NCBI GenBank assembly: GCA_047967505.1
Contig: CM106540.1
Strand: one strand, 5' to 3'
Source: Dipteris shenzhenensis
Taxonomy: Eukaryota > Polypodiophyta > Polypodiopsida > Gleicheniales
Length of the DNA: 64,000 nucleotides
Shown: one piece after another, positions 1 to 12,100 of the stretch
How positions within the stretch are numbered: position 1 is the stretch's first letter
How the letters are laid out: each line of letters opens with the position of its first letter
Notes under the pieces: model-generated
What the model was told of the DNA's origin: nothing
The model's database searches: none
The model's input: the letters and a program-made list of their open reading frames with translations, nothing else
Position numbers and translations under genes: made by a program

Positions 1-2439
1 CAAAGAAGTGAGTGTTGTGATGGTGGGTTCTGTTGTGTGTGGGCTACTAGGTGACCTACAAGTTGGATCAGCAAATAGAGGAAGTCATTGATATGGCAAA
101 GAGTGCTGAGGGCTAAAGCTATGTGTAGACCTACTTCCAACTGGAGGAGTTGTACCTGATCGGAGCGAAGTCTCACCCATGGGAGTATATCCAAGCAAGG
201 CATCGAAGCATCTGCAATTATAGGAGGCCAAGTCTTTGATGTTGGAAGTAGGGGTGTTCACCATCTCGCTATAGGGACCATGCATCCCACAATCGAGGAA
301 CCTTTAGGCTATGTTTGTAAGCATTGTACACTCGTCTATCATCTTGGAACAATGCTTCAGATTGAGACTCGAGAGGAAGGAGATTTGCTGATGCAATAGG
401 AGTCCTAGTCACTGAAGCATATGCAACCAAGGATGTTTTTATCGAAGCTATGCTCATATATCAATATAAAATCTTGGCGAAAGTTTTCAAGCTCATTTTT
501 TTAGTTTCACAATATTGATTGAATGTAGTACTTTTTATATATTTTCTTTTGAATTTTGAAGGAAAAAATGTAAATCCTGGCGAAACTTTAAATTTTTTTG
601 CATAAAAGTTTCAAATCCTGGCAAATGTTTCAAACATTTATTTTTATTAGGGCATATAAACTTTTGATGCCAATATAAAAGTTTAGCTTCTTAACAAAAC
701 TAACTTGAAAAAATCATCCATACATGCAACATACCAAAGTTTGATTCAAGGTTTCCAAAGCTCATACTATGAACAAGATTTTGCATGATCGATGAGTGGA
801 TGGTCTCAACAGAAGAAGAAAAGTTAGCCATAGCAACAGCTAAGGATTTAAGCTCTGCCATAGCCACCAAGGATCAAACATTATAGGTGAGATTTCACCT
901 CAATTATAGAGGTTGGAAGTTTAGATGTTTTGTCTTGTGGAATATATTCGCATGGAAAGGGCCTAGCAATAGCCACATCCATCTTCTATCTTATTTGTCT
1001 ATATATAATTTATTTCTAAGATTGACGTGTCCCTCAACGAGTTGTGATATGTGGCATGCATATAGACCTCCACATGAAAGGAAGGTTGAGTTTCCCTTCC
1101 CCTTCATCCTTCTTCCTCCCCCTACTCTCTCCTCTCCATTTTGTGTACCCTCCATTCCCCTCCACTCCTGTCTCGGCTATGCCTTCCTCACCCTCTTCCT
1201 CCAATTGCACATGGTACTCGTTTGTATTTTAAAAAGCCTAAAAAGAGTTTTGTGAAACAATTTTAATTGTGCAATTTAAGAGGCAATGTTAAGAGTAGCA
1301 CTACAATACTGCATGGTCCAAGAGAAGCCTAAAAGGCTCAAGGAAACCATAATCCTAAATGAGCATATATAGAACCTATTTTCTAAACCTAATCTAGGAG
1401 TGTATAATTAGCTACATGTGCGCTCTCTCTCTCCCTAATTTAACAATAATGCACAACTAAACCTCTCATATTCAATTCCATCGCAAAGGTTACCAGTTTG
1501 CTAGATATATCTCTCATTACTTTCTAGCTCTCATGTAGTTATCTTTCAAGCTAGGTAGCAAATTATACTAGCAAGTCCATAATGGCTATTCAACATGTTT
1601 GTTTCTCACTCACATTTTCATCTTCCCATCATTGCTACCCACATCTTCCCTTAAATTCAAAAATCAATTGGAAGTAGACCACCTTTAGCTTGAAGCTCTT
1701 ATAAAATGCAAATCAATCAACTACTTTATTTTAATGTTTAACAAGCTTTCCACTCTATGAAAGTTGCTACTCTTTATCTTTTTATAAAGTATTGAAATTA
1801 ACATAAGTGAAGACTTTGAAGTTCGGATTTAATACATAAGAATTGTTATTACAACCTCTTGAAGGTGCTCGGGGAGTTGCACTTAGAAACTATAAAAGTA
1901 CAACGAGGTATTGGAGAGGAATATAGCAATCTCTTTCGATTACAGCTAATTTTTAAACTTGTAATTTAAAGATTTAAGGGGACATGCAATGCAGACCCAT
2001 GAAAACGTGTGTAACTCCTCCAAATAACTAGCAAATGCAAATATATTACAAAGCAACCAAATATATGAAATCAGAAACAAAAAGTGCAACAAAGTGACAC
2101 TAAAGAATACGAAGAAGTGGATGAAATATTATGAAAGTTTTCCAAATTACAACAAATAGTTGATCAATCAACCATCCAAGTAGACCGGACGGTTTCCTTA
2201 TATAATCTTACTCGTACCATTCCACAACAATCTCCTATAGCAATAACAAGATGAATACATTCAACAGCCTACCTGATTGAAAACCTATGTATTCAGATTG
2301 CCGTATGTGTTGCAAACACAAATCCAAAGAGAATTCAAAGAGAGAAGGAAGAAAATAATGAAGTCTTGAAGTGCTCAAGAAAACCTCTCATCACGAAGGG
2401 AAGCGACAGTCTTTGGATAGAGCGTTGATCCTCCCCGTT
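1..2439. other. AT-rich spacer, no gene recognised
   Basis: No open frame longer than about 120 codons is present and none has recognisable motifs. Short frames at 887-1255 are T/C-rich and look like chance. I see no LTR ends, primer-binding site, tandem array or RNA gene. The stretch is best read as decayed intergenic plant DNA. Confidence 0.6.
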
Positions 2440-3740
2440 GGTGGCGACTCATTTGTGAGGATCAAAAGTTGTGTTCGAAGATTAGAAGGGGCTTGTGGTC
2501 ACAAGCGAGTAGGAGAAATGCCTCTATTGTTGCGAAGTTGAAGAGGAGTGGAAGGGCAGGGAGGAGCGAGATGGAGGGCGACCTTGAAGGAGGGGTGGAG
2601 AGGACGAAGTTGGTGCGCCAAAGAAGACAGCCACGAAACTCAAGCAATTCCCGCTAGGTTCTCCGAAATACAAGACACCATCAACAACTGGACCAACAAA
2701 GAGGTGACAAAAAAAGTGGATATAAAACAAATTTCCTTTTCAAACACAAGCCCTACCCCATTGGGGGCAGGCTAAAAAGCAGGCAAATACACCTCTAGAA
2801 ACTGATCGGACATATGAGTTACCTGTGACTAGAAACACGGAAACTGGGCAAATGTTTGGAATGAATGGCCATTCTTGGCAACGTCGTTTTCCTATTTTCC
2901 CAAAAGAGGTGATCGATCCTCCAAGAGCAACAACGTTGAGCCACCATCTCGGTCCGTCGAAACTAGTGAGCTTCTCTGGGAAGAACAAATAAGCAGAAAA
3001 TTTCCCCAATTGCTACCTTCGTAAAGCCAGAATGTGAAATAAAAGCAACCGCAGCGCTGCTTTAACAGTGCGAGCAATAGAGCGGTATAGTAGGAAATAG
3101 CGTCGCTCATGAACAGCCCATAAGGTAGAGAGGAACACGTTGGCCCCTTCCGAGAAGTCTGCCCATATAGCCATAAGACCGATTCAAAAGACCCGGTAAC
3201 ACTCGCCTCGTCGGAATCACCAGGTCTGAACATCCGTCAATCTTGCACACCAACATCTAGACTTGAAACACCATCATTTGAATTGATCCGCTCACGCGTC
3301 TCCGTAGATAAATTCTTACTTCCAGCTTCAGAAAATGGAGAGGAGCCACAGACGCGGGATTATCAGCAAGCGCCGGCCCAGACCGCAGAAGCTTGTGTTA
3401 CCTGAGTCTGATACACGGACTAACGCCAAGGCCATGTAAGTTCGGCATTATCTCCTTTCGATCTGCAAATCGAAACGTTCTGAGCACGATCAAACTGCGT
3501 CGTCGTTGTTTCCCACGAACGCCCAAGAAACCGTGGGAGATGGGCTATATTCTGAACGGATAGTAGAGGTGGATCGGCAAAGGGGAGGCGAAGCAATGGA
3601 AACAAGCATTCTACCCCAGATGGTGGAGTTGGGTCGCCCGATCTGCGGCAAAAGATGAGAGCAGTTGAGATTGCCGTGCGAGGATTTGAGGGAGACACGC
3701 CACGGAATGCTCGCCTCGATGATTGCATTTATAGTTTGTG
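2440..3740. other. GC-richer island with overlapping open frames, coding strand unresolved
   Basis: This segment is visibly richer in G+C than its flanks and stays open on both strands. On the minus strand there is a 102-codon frame (3420-3728) and a 113-codon frame (2892-3233). On the plus strand a frame without ATG runs from about 3120 to 3404. Splice-donor-like sites are present on both strands: ATGTAAGT at about 3435 on plus, and CAG/GTAACA at about 3400 on minus. No domain was recognised. It could be a captured or relict gene fragment, or simply a low-stop GC-rich patch. Confidence 0.3.
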
Positions 3741-5519
3741 AGGCGTTTTCAAATTCTAATAGTGGTTCCCTTCAAATTAACCAAGCCCACACGCATATCC
3801 CGTTGCCCATTCCCAAGCGTTTCTGTTTGTTCTTGTGAAACATACCTTAATAATTGGAGTTCAACGGTATCATCTCTAACACCACGACATTAACACTTGG
3901 AGTTGGTTGCCCGAAAATCAATCCAAAAGGTTCTTAACTTTGAGTCGTCACAATGTTAGTATCAAATCTTAAGTGTACCTCTATACACATAACTAATGGT
4001 GTATCAAAACTACCTTGACATTCCAATGGAGTCAAACATATTCTTTCCAAACATAGTGTCCATCTTGAAAATTACTTTCATGAACTCTCTTCCTTTGATC
4101 ACTCTCATCTAAAGTATGGGTAAAAAGTTATGATTTTGTAAATGCATTTAATGACATTTACCAACACTTGGCAACTTCGTATTAACCCTTCCAAAATATT
4201 TCTATTTTTCCAAGGAACAAATTTATTTTATTCCAAATTGTAGTGTAAGCACATGATCCTTGAATTTTGCCAATTTACTGAGTCATAGCTCCTTGTAAGG
4301 CTACCCATAGGACCTATAGTACTAACGATCGATAACTACAGAACAATGAACCAAGTCTAGCACATTCTTGCCACTCGATAGAGCACTACTAGTCCTTCAC
4401 TCACTCCAAGAGATGGAGTGAGTGTCAAGCATCCTCATCAAGATGAATTGATGGTTGTTTGTTGGAGGTATGTGAAGAGATATTCGAAGGTGTGGGGAGA
4501 GTTGATCCAGTGCATAGCAAGGGTGAGGCAACGAGAAATATTTCTTCATGTGAAGGGGAGGACCTATTCAAGAGTGTAAATAATAAAATGTGAAGTCACC
4601 TTCATATGCAAATCCTATAGATGCTCGGCTATGAGCGGAGATTGCTAGAGGAGGCAAAACATGTGCAACAACTTACAAGTGGATGTCAAATACAGTGCTT
4701 TGAGAAGTTAGGAAGAAAGTGTGGTGAGAAACGAGAGCCAAGCATCCTTATAGATATGAAGTAAGCCTAATGGAGAGAACACTGCCCACATTGGTAAGTT
4801 AGTTCGTGGGAGAGTATGTATGTTTTTTACGGGTCGTGTCCCCTCTTTCGTAGAGCTTGAGAAGTTTTTGGAATTCGAATATGAAATCGCAGCCAATAAA
4901 TATGAAGCCAAGTTTCTAGGAAAGTACTTTTCTTTAATAATTGAGTGTCAGAAGTGCTTTGGAATGAAATGGTCGGAGATCCTTTACATATGCTAGAGCG
5001 GTAGTGTTGGACATCCCATGGACCCCTTCTTTCAGCATTGATGAGTTTTTATATCATGAATGTCTTATTTGGATTGAATTTTTGAATTTGCCAAAGTGCC
5101 AATGCACGATCGGGTATAGTCAATCCTGGAACTATTTTAGGGGTAGTTTTGGAGCCGTGATACAGTGCGTTGATAGGCAATATTTTAAATTTTGAGCAAA
5201 CCGTGCTCTCGCCAAAAAATTTCCCGACGTAATGATTGCCTCATTGGCATAATAATGAGACACAATCTGTCAAAACTTGTTGTTCTAAACACCACAGAGC
5301 TTGACACATGTTACTACACGAACAGTCACTAGCCTCCTTCGCAAAGTCTCCATGTTGCATCTTTGTGCATCACAGTGTCCATAGTCTATCCTATCATCTA
5401 CCCACAAGTAATCTACCCGCAGCTCGCAACTCGCCATCTTTTGCGCTGATCTAGATTCGTGACCACCACACTAACGCTCGCTAGGTATAGTCATCGTGCT
5501 GGTCCTTGGAGTTATTTTA
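3741..5519. other. AT-rich spacer, nothing recognised
   Basis: Only short chance frames (at most 67 codons) are present. No repeat structure, LTR end or protein motif was seen. Confidence 0.55.
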
Positions 5520-5643
5520 GTGGTGGCTGTAGCTACTCCTAATTAGACCAAGAAAATGTATTTACATTAATTGGTGGGTCTAATGCAGTGGTGGCTGTAG
5601 CTACTCCTAATTAGACCAAGAAAATGTATTTACATTAATTGGT
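5520..5643. repeat. 68-bp direct tandem duplication
   Basis: A block starting GTGGTGGCTGTAGCTACTCC at 5520 recurs identically at 5588 over at least 55 bp, so the period is 68 bp. It contains ACCAAGAAAATGTATTTACA, a relative of the motif in the degenerate array just downstream. Confidence 0.9.
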
Positions 5644-5819
5644 TGGGTCACATGAGACCCGCATTGGAGTCCTACAATTGTTCATATATTTTTCATCAAG
5701 GGGTACCCTTTCTTAATTTATGTTCTTAGCATGCCATTGGGCAAGTTTAAATCCAGCCTGATGGTTAGAATAGCATGTTGTTATCGTGTAATGAGGTGCA
5801 ATTAGTAGTTTAAAACAAT

Positions 5820-6345
5820 TAGTTAAAAGGTAATCCTAAATGATAGAAAATGTATTTCCTTATGCAACCAGCACGTTGGTTTTATTCTAGTGCGGATTGC
5901 AATTAATCGTAAGCCAAGGAAAATGTATTTCCTTATAACCAATACGCTAGTTCTATTTTAGTGCGGGTTGCACAAAGTTAAACATTTTCCTTCGATTAAA
6001 AGTTAATCCTAAATGAAGGAAATACATTTTTCTTCACTTAAAAGTTAATCCTAAATGAAGGAAATTGTATTTCCTTATGCAACCACTGCACTGGTTCTAT
6101 TTTAGAGCGAGTTATAGTTAATCCTAAACCAAGGAAAATGTATTTCCTTCAACCACCACGCTAGTTCTTGGAACTGTTTCAATGTTGCTTGCCCTTTATC
6201 TTAAAACCAAGGAAAATGCATTTCGTTGTGCAACCACCATGCTAGTTCTATTTTAGTGTGGGTTGCAATTAATCTTAAACCAAGGAAAATGTATTTTTTT
6301 GTAACCATTGTGCTAGTTCTTGCAACTTTTTTAGTGTTGCTTTGT
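5820..6345. repeat. Degenerate 75-90 bp tandem array with palindromic AAGGAAAATGTATTTCCTT motif
   Basis: At least six diverged units follow one another, near 5850, 5925, 6050, 6125, 6205 and 6280. Each has CCAAGGAAAATGTATTTCCT, a near-palindrome, then a phrase like CACGCTAGTTCTATTTTAGT and a GGTTGCAATTAATC segment. The 75-codon open frame across 6226-6453 is a by-product of the repeat and is not called as a gene. Confidence 0.75.
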
Positions 6346-6469
6346 AGTAAATCCTATTGTGCACCAATTGCTTGTGCAACAACTACAACCAGCAATGACA
6401 GCTACTTGCTGCTAGCAACAACTGCTACCACAGCAAATGAACTACGACAATAGTATTATTTATATCAAA

Positions 6470-6765
6470 GTTGAAACTTACAAGAGATTACACCTAGCGA
6501 GATAACAACTCGGCAATTGCTGACATCAAAATTTGAACAAAGGGATAACATCCAGAGATAATTTATAGCTCAGCAATTGTTGAGAGCCTCATCAAGCAAA
6601 AGTGGAACAAAAGAGATTACAACTACATCTAAAGATAGTTTATAAAATCTAGCAACTCAATAATTGATGAGAGCCTCATGGAGCAAAAATTAAACCAGAG
6701 AGATTGCATTTGTAACAACTCAACAATTGCTAAGAGACTTAGAGCCTAAAAGCTTACTCCGATGA
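6470..6765. repeat. Degenerate ~100-bp tandem repeat
   Basis: Three diverged units share AGAGATTACA, a phrase like CTCAGCAATTGTTGAGAGCC and GAGCCTCATCAAGCAAAA. The period is about 100 bp with many substitutions. Confidence 0.6.
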
Positions 6766-7608
6766 GAATAACCACTGAATCACTACTAAGTGGTTATGAT
6801 CCTCGTTGAACGAAAGTTGCAAAGAGGATATTTGTAGAATCATTGAGGCTTGCTGATAGACCACTATAGAGTATCGTACTCATGTTATCTTGACCACTAT
6901 ACATTATCATATTCTTAAAGGCTAACATAGCTTGTTACGTTTAGATTTTTAGGGAGCTGATAGAGGAGACAATGGAGAGGTCGATGGAGAGGCCAAAGAC
7001 CATGTACAATGCAAGAGTTAGAGTTTGGCCTTGACAACAACACAAGAAAACTCTGCCCTAAAAATCCTTAGCAAAAGAGTGCCAACAGAAGTTACATCTT
7101 GCATTTTAATAGGTAGAAGAGAATTAAGAGAAGAAGGTGGGGACTAATACAGCAGGAAAGGATCCTCCCCCTAAGCTAGCTCCAACTATCTTTGAATTGA
7201 CACCACCTGATGTGACACCTCTCTTTCATGCATGGATTCTCTATAGGTACGTTGTTCACTCATCATGAGATATGGAAGCCAAGCTTCAAGGTAGACAAAG
7301 TGCAGGTCACTTTCATCCACTTTCCACCTCTTCTTAGTGCCAACGATACTCCTTTCAAGAAGATGAGCTTCGAGGCAATCGAATCACTCTCTCCCAGACA
7401 CCAAATACTAGCAGTGGATCTTCCCAAAAGGCAATAAGGCCCTCTTATGTGAGGGTGATGCAGGAGCTAAGAGGAGGGCTTTTCACCCCCCCTTTTCACG
7501 TGTAGTTCTTCTAGCGCTCCCAATGACACCAGAAAAGGAGGCCCCGCAGAGGTGCAAAAGGTCTCTATTGCAGCCTCACAATGAGCCCTAGGTGGAGTCT
7601 TTCATAGT
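6766..7608. other. Spacer upstream of LINE remnant
   Basis: No confident feature. A 69-codon open frame at 7228-7437 lies where a LINE ORF1 N-terminal region would be expected on the plus strand. Its sequence is too degraded to assign. Confidence 0.4.
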
Positions 7609-8370
7609 ATGATAGGAGAGCCTGGACAAGGGTCCACCATAAATGTAGAGAGAGAGCAATTTATCAACCCTAGAGGGCATCCTCAAGTTTGTGTTAAGCT
7701 AGATGTGGCTGAGGACCTTCCTAACACATTAGTGACTGTCAATAGAAATGGGAGTATATTCATCGATCAACCATTAGTGTACAAGAATTTACCTAATTCT
7801 TGTTTCCTTACCCATACAGTAAAAAACTATCCCTTGGAAAGAAACAAATCCAAGACCCCACAGGAACATCCTCAACAAAACATGCTAACCAACCCTCCAA
7901 ACCCAAGTGGGTTGTTAAGGACAAAACAGAAACCTCAAACACAGGAAGGGGTTATGCACCAGTCAAAGAGTTAGAAGGAGTGAAGAACACTAAGGTACAC
8001 TTAGGGAGGACAAAGTCACTTTTTCTCTGGCTACTAACAATGCTTATGAAGCCTTGATAGAGCATGAAACTGAGCAATGGATTCAAGAATCCAAAATGGA
8101 AGAGGATGAGGTCAAGCTTGGATGGTCAAAGGAATTTAAAGATGATGTCAACTAGTAGGATGCAAGTATGAGTGACTCTGAGTTAGATGATTCAAAGAAG
8201 GAACTTCCTTTGGTTAAAAAGTGGGAAAGGATTACTATGGTGCCAGCTAAACCTCAAGCCACATTTTAAAATAAGAGAAGAATTTCCCAGGTCAAAGGCC
8301 AAAATGCCCCTCCCAAAAGCCATGCCCCTAGGGGAAAAAAGTCAAAGAACAAGAATGGTAAGTAGCCCTT
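7609..8370 (+). pseudogene. LINE ORF1 remnant (RNA-binding/zinc-knuckle protein)
   Basis: In plant L1 elements ORF1 encodes the nucleic-acid-binding protein of the retrotransposition particle. Here a first frame (7609-7974) has the family pattern 'VCVKLDV..DLPNTLV' then 'LVYKNLPNSCF' at about 7700-7810. The CxxC..GH zinc-knuckle core that should follow is missing and replaced directly by a His/Thr run, so the knuckle is broken. Coding continues in another frame through 'NNAYEAL' (about 8035) and an acidic stretch 'LGWSKEFKDDV' (about 8120). The same order of motifs occurs in the copy at 60339-60940 ('KNAFEAL', 'EWAKDFEDEV'). Two adjacent TAG codons sit near 8152. It is a pseudogene, and the family assignment is fairly secure from the paired copy. 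Confidence 0.7.
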
Positions 8371-9110
8371 TTCATTCCTCACATTAAATATGTGTGGATT
8401 AACTGACCCTTTGAGGAGTCAAGATTTAGCCTATTGGTTGAGGGAACTCTCTTTCCCTAGCCTTTCTTGCAATAAAATAAGTTAAAGTTATTAATGATGT
8501 CTTGTTAAATAGACTCAAAAGCATTGATAGCAGAAGAGTGTGGTTTTTTACCTCTTATGAAGAGGTTTAAAGCTGACCCCTCATTATTCAAATTTCAGTT
8601 TGTTCAAAAACAAATCATTGAAAAATGGAACATGGCCTTCTCCTCTACAGAATCTTGCTCTTAGGGGTGACAAAATGATGTGCTAAGTGTCCAAAAATTT
8701 TTAAAAGAAGCCAAAAAAAGCAGCTAGGAGAATGGATTAGTTAAAGGAGGAACTAGAACAACTAGAGCAAAGGCAAGGTTACAAGAAAATAATGCCCAGC
8801 AACAACTTCTAAAGAAAAGAAAGGAAATCAAAATCGAGAGCAAATCAAAATACAGAATGCTAAAATTTAGTTCACATATTGGTGGGCTGGAAAAGTTGAC
8901 AGGACAACTAAATAAAATTTTAAGAGGATTAGAAAAAAGAGGAACCAGGAAGAAATCCCTCTGTTGAAGGAGGATGGCTCTTCTATCAAGACAGAGGAAG
9001 AAAATATGGAGGTCATTGTTGGTTATTTCCAGAAAGTTCTTAGTATAGTAGATGCAAATGATGAACATGTTACAGATGCTAGGATGAGATGCCAGTAAGT
9101 CAGATAATGG
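8370..9110 (+). pseudogene. LINE ORF2 endonuclease start and decayed linker
   Basis: About 8374-8462 reads 'FLTLNMCGLTDPLRSQDLAYW'-like. This matches the N-terminus of the plant LINE APE-type endonuclease, where an Asn-containing 'N.RGL..P.R' motif opens the domain. The conserved catalytic core is not recoverable. The sequence then jumps to decayed material resembling the region before the reverse transcriptase. No continuous frame exceeds about 50 codons, so an internal deletion of most of the endonuclease is inferred. Confidence 0.5.
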
Positions 9111-10200
9111 TTGGTGTCTAATTTGGACAGGTTGCAGTTGGAAAATGATTTTTCCATTCAAGAACTTAAAGAGGCTACCTTCTCTATGGCTGAGGGCAAA
9201 ACTTCGGGAGAGGATGGGCTTCTAATAGAGTTTTATAAGTCTTCTTGGGATACGGTTGGCCCTACCCTAATGGAAATTTGGAAAGAGAGCTCTAACCAGG
9301 GATTTCTACCACAACACTTAAATGGAGGGGTTGTCAAAGTCATCCTAAGAGAAGGGGATAGGACAATATTAAAGAATTGGAGACCTTTAACTATGTTAAA
9401 CTATTCCTACAAGATTTTTGCCAAAGCCCTGGCTTTAAGGATGAGGAACAAGATGGAAGAATAGAAAGGGTTTATCAAGGGAAGACATCTTTTAGAGGCA
9501 ATTATAAATCTTTGGGAACGGTGCACACATGCAGAAGAAACCCAGCAAGATGTATGCTTTATAAAAATTGATTTTGATAAGTCTTATGACAGGTCGAACT
9601 GGGATTTTCTCTTGCAATCCCTCAGGAATTTTGGTCTAGGGGAAATGTTCACCTCTTTTGTTTCTTTTCTTCTCTCCAATGCCTCAACCAAAGAATGTGT
9701 AAATGGAGAGATGAGTCAAAATTTCTCTTTGAAGAGATCAATAAGACAAGGGTGCCCTTTGGCCCCTTCGTTATTTGCTATTGCAGTTGATTCCTTGGGG
9801 TGGCTGATAAAAGACTAGGTGTTCATGAACTCAATTAGAGGAATTGAGCTCCCCTTATGAAAATAGTTGGTTAATCAACAACTTGCAAATGACACAACAT
9901 CAACCACTAGAAACACAAATGTGGACATTTAAGGAGCAATGGAGTGTATGGACCAATTTTGACTAGCCTCAGGATCTAACATAAATCATACCAAAATAGG
10001 TTATGCCCTACTCTCATGTGGCTTTCATATACTTTTGGACAAGTTGAGATACAAAAAAATCCAACAAGGACAAATTTTCAGACTGCTGGGAATTCTTATG
10101 GGATTCAAAGTTAAAATGAAGGACATATGGGAATGGTTTTTAGACAAGTTCAGGAAGACAAAAGACAGACTCAGAGGTCTCTCTTCCAGATTATTTAACT
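9111..10200 (+). pseudogene. LINE reverse transcriptase remnant
   Basis: The enzyme would copy LINE RNA at a nicked target. One frame runs 9111-9818 with a single internal TAG at 9462-9464. It shows the fingers motif (GKTSGEDGL), the 'LKNWRPLTMLNYSYKIFAKAL' region, the 'GFIKGR' motif just after the TAG, motif A with its aspartate (IDFDKSYDR, about 9575), and 'RSIRQGCPLAPSLFA' (about 9745). The TAG lies where this family normally has Gln before GF(I/V).GR. After 9818 the frame carries further stops. The catalytic FADD box is replaced by 'LANDT' (about 9880), so one of the two catalytic Asp residues is Asn. Inactive. Confidence 0.85.
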
Positions 10201-10317
10201 AAAGATCAATGGCTATCTATGTTTGACCATGCAATTCCAAATTATATTCAGAAGGTGAAATCTCATTAGCTTTGCACACAATAACTCTTGCTACTTTACT
10301 ATAATGTGTACTAAGAG

Positions 10318-10938
10318 CCTCCGACAAACCATGATATTGGGATTGCCTTCGCAAAGGGGCTTGCCTTTGAACATTGCAAAGTAGCATCCATTATAAAAGA
10401 AAAGTTGCAGTTCACAATTGCCTAGGCACCTTATGCTGAAGTGGTAATGAACACGGTGGAATAGCATGGCCATATAGCTAGAAAAATGGAGAGATGGGCA
10501 CAAAGGAGGGAAGACATGAAGGCTTCTCTAGAAATCAAGTTGTCATGTGCATCTCTTATGTGCCTCCATGACTAGTTAGACACCATAAAACATTTGATTT
10601 TAGTCACTAAATAGCAGGTGGCCAATCTACAAGCTCAAGTTCATGCCAAGCAGCACACACTCGATGAGGCTAAAAAGTAGATGCATATGAACAAGGTAGT
10701 ATCATCACTGCTAGCTCCATAGATAGCACAAGTGTAGGTCACCCTAGAAAGACTCCAAAAAGAACAAGTAGATTGCAAGGTAGCTAGCAAAGTGGACCAC
10801 CAGGTACTTATGGAACTGTAGTATGAAATAGAGCTTAAATGAGAACTTGCTCTTGCCTAATATACAGTCATAAGTCTAGACCACCAACACAAAGGACTCA
10901 ATGGGAGAACTTTAAATTCGCAACATAATATTCATTCA
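10318..10938 (+). pseudogene. Coiled-coil coding remnant with eight in-frame TAG codons
   Basis: Reading from 10318 in the frame containing 10381-10383 gives about 205 codons of convincing amphipathic sequence, for example 'HTLDEAKK', 'VTLERLQKEQVDCK' and 'QVLMEL.YEIELK'. This is heptad-like and predicts a coiled coil. Stops in that frame are TAG at 10423, 10462, 10573, 10612, 10678, 10720, 10735 and 10819, TGA at 10840 and TAA at 10858. The coding character continues past each of them. There are no recognised domains, so the protein family is unknown. It follows the LINE directly, but I see no evidence that it belongs to it. The TAG pattern is discussed in the findings. Confidence 0.5.
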
Positions 10939-11399
10939 TGATACCAGTTGTAATGCTTTGAGAGGTGTTTTTCATTCATTACTAAGTGGTTGTTTTGGTG
11001 TGGCAGTTCAATAGTGATCATGAAGAGGGATCAATGAGGCAAAGTTGCACTTGAATTTCTACCAAGAAATGTGTATGCCATGTAGTCCAATCAACCATAG
11101 GTTGTCATTCCATGCCCCCTACCCCGGCAGTACTCAAGAACTTTTTCTTAAGAGTTGACAAGTGCTCAAGTTATGGGTGATCATTCAACCAAGATATAGT
11201 GGATTTGTTGATGCTTCCTTGTAGACATTCTACAAATATGCCATATTCTGACATATGAACTGCCATGAGCTAGTTCTAGATGATGGCTAAGACAACTTTG
11301 ACTGTGTTAGTTATGAAGTTTTGCCAGATGTTTTTCCCCCTTTATACCCCAACAATTAGAATTAGTGTAGTAGATGCCAATATGTCCCCCCAAAGTAGT
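10939..11399. other. Spacer, nothing recognised
   Basis: AT-rich, no continuous frame and no repeat structure seen. Confidence 0.5.
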
Positions 11400-12100
11400 A
11401 TGGAACACTAGTTTGTACTACTAACACTACAAGTACATAACTACTAAGTAGTAGTATTAGCACTAGTATGATACTGCTAATTCCTAGGTACAAGTATGGC
11501 AATAGCATGTATGTAGCATATACATGCTAATACTACTAGCTATGGTAGTATTGCTACTAGCATTCCTTGGTAGGTGTTGTTAAGTGCTAGTGCTTTTGTG
11601 TTAAGTCATAGCCTTGCTAAGTGCCACAGCCTTGCTAGGTGCCAAGTTTTAAGTGCTAGTATTGCTAACTGTAAGTACTATGCTAAGTGCTAAATCTTAA
11701 TTGCTACTATTGCTAAGTGGTAAGTGTAAGTGCTAACATTGCTAAATGCTAAGAGCTAAGTGCTAAGTGCTACATTTCTAAGTGCTGGTATTGCCATGTA
11801 CTAAGTGCTATCCTTGCTAAGTTTTACATGCTAGCAATGCTAAGTGCTAAATGATAGCATTGCTAAGTGCTAGCATTGGTAAGTGCCAGGTTCATTGCTA
11901 AGGGCTAAATGATAGCATTGCTAAGTGTTAATTGTCAAGTGCTAGCATTTCTTAGTGCCCAATGCTAGAATTGCTAAGCGCTAACATTGCTAAGTGCTAG
12001 TGCTATCATTGCTAAGAGCTAAATAATATCATTGCTAATTGTCAAGCGCTAGCATTTATTAGTGCCCAATTCTTAGCAATTAAGTGCTAGCATTGCTTTT
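11400..12100. repeat. Degenerate minisatellite of GCTAAGTGCTAG-type words
   Basis: Dozens of variants of 'ATTGCTAAGTGCTAGC' and 'GCTAAATGATAGCATT' follow one another with irregular spacing (roughly 15-35 bp). The left part (11400-11560) has a related 'ACTACTAGTA' vocabulary. No coding signal. Confidence 0.8.

Larger units (their letters stand above)
7609..10250 (+). mobile_element. Decayed L1-type non-LTR retrotransposon (LINE)
   Basis: Remnants occur in the standard LINE order on the plus strand. An ORF1 nucleic-acid-binding segment (7609-8370) is followed by the opening of an ORF2 endonuclease (8370-8465), a badly decayed 0.6-kb middle, and a reverse transcriptase (9111 to about 10200). 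No 3' end with poly(A) and no flanking target duplication was found, so the boundaries are approximate. Frameshifts, stops and internal loss make it inactive. A second ORF1 copy of the same family lies at 60339-60940, which shows the family is repeated locally. Confidence 0.8.
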
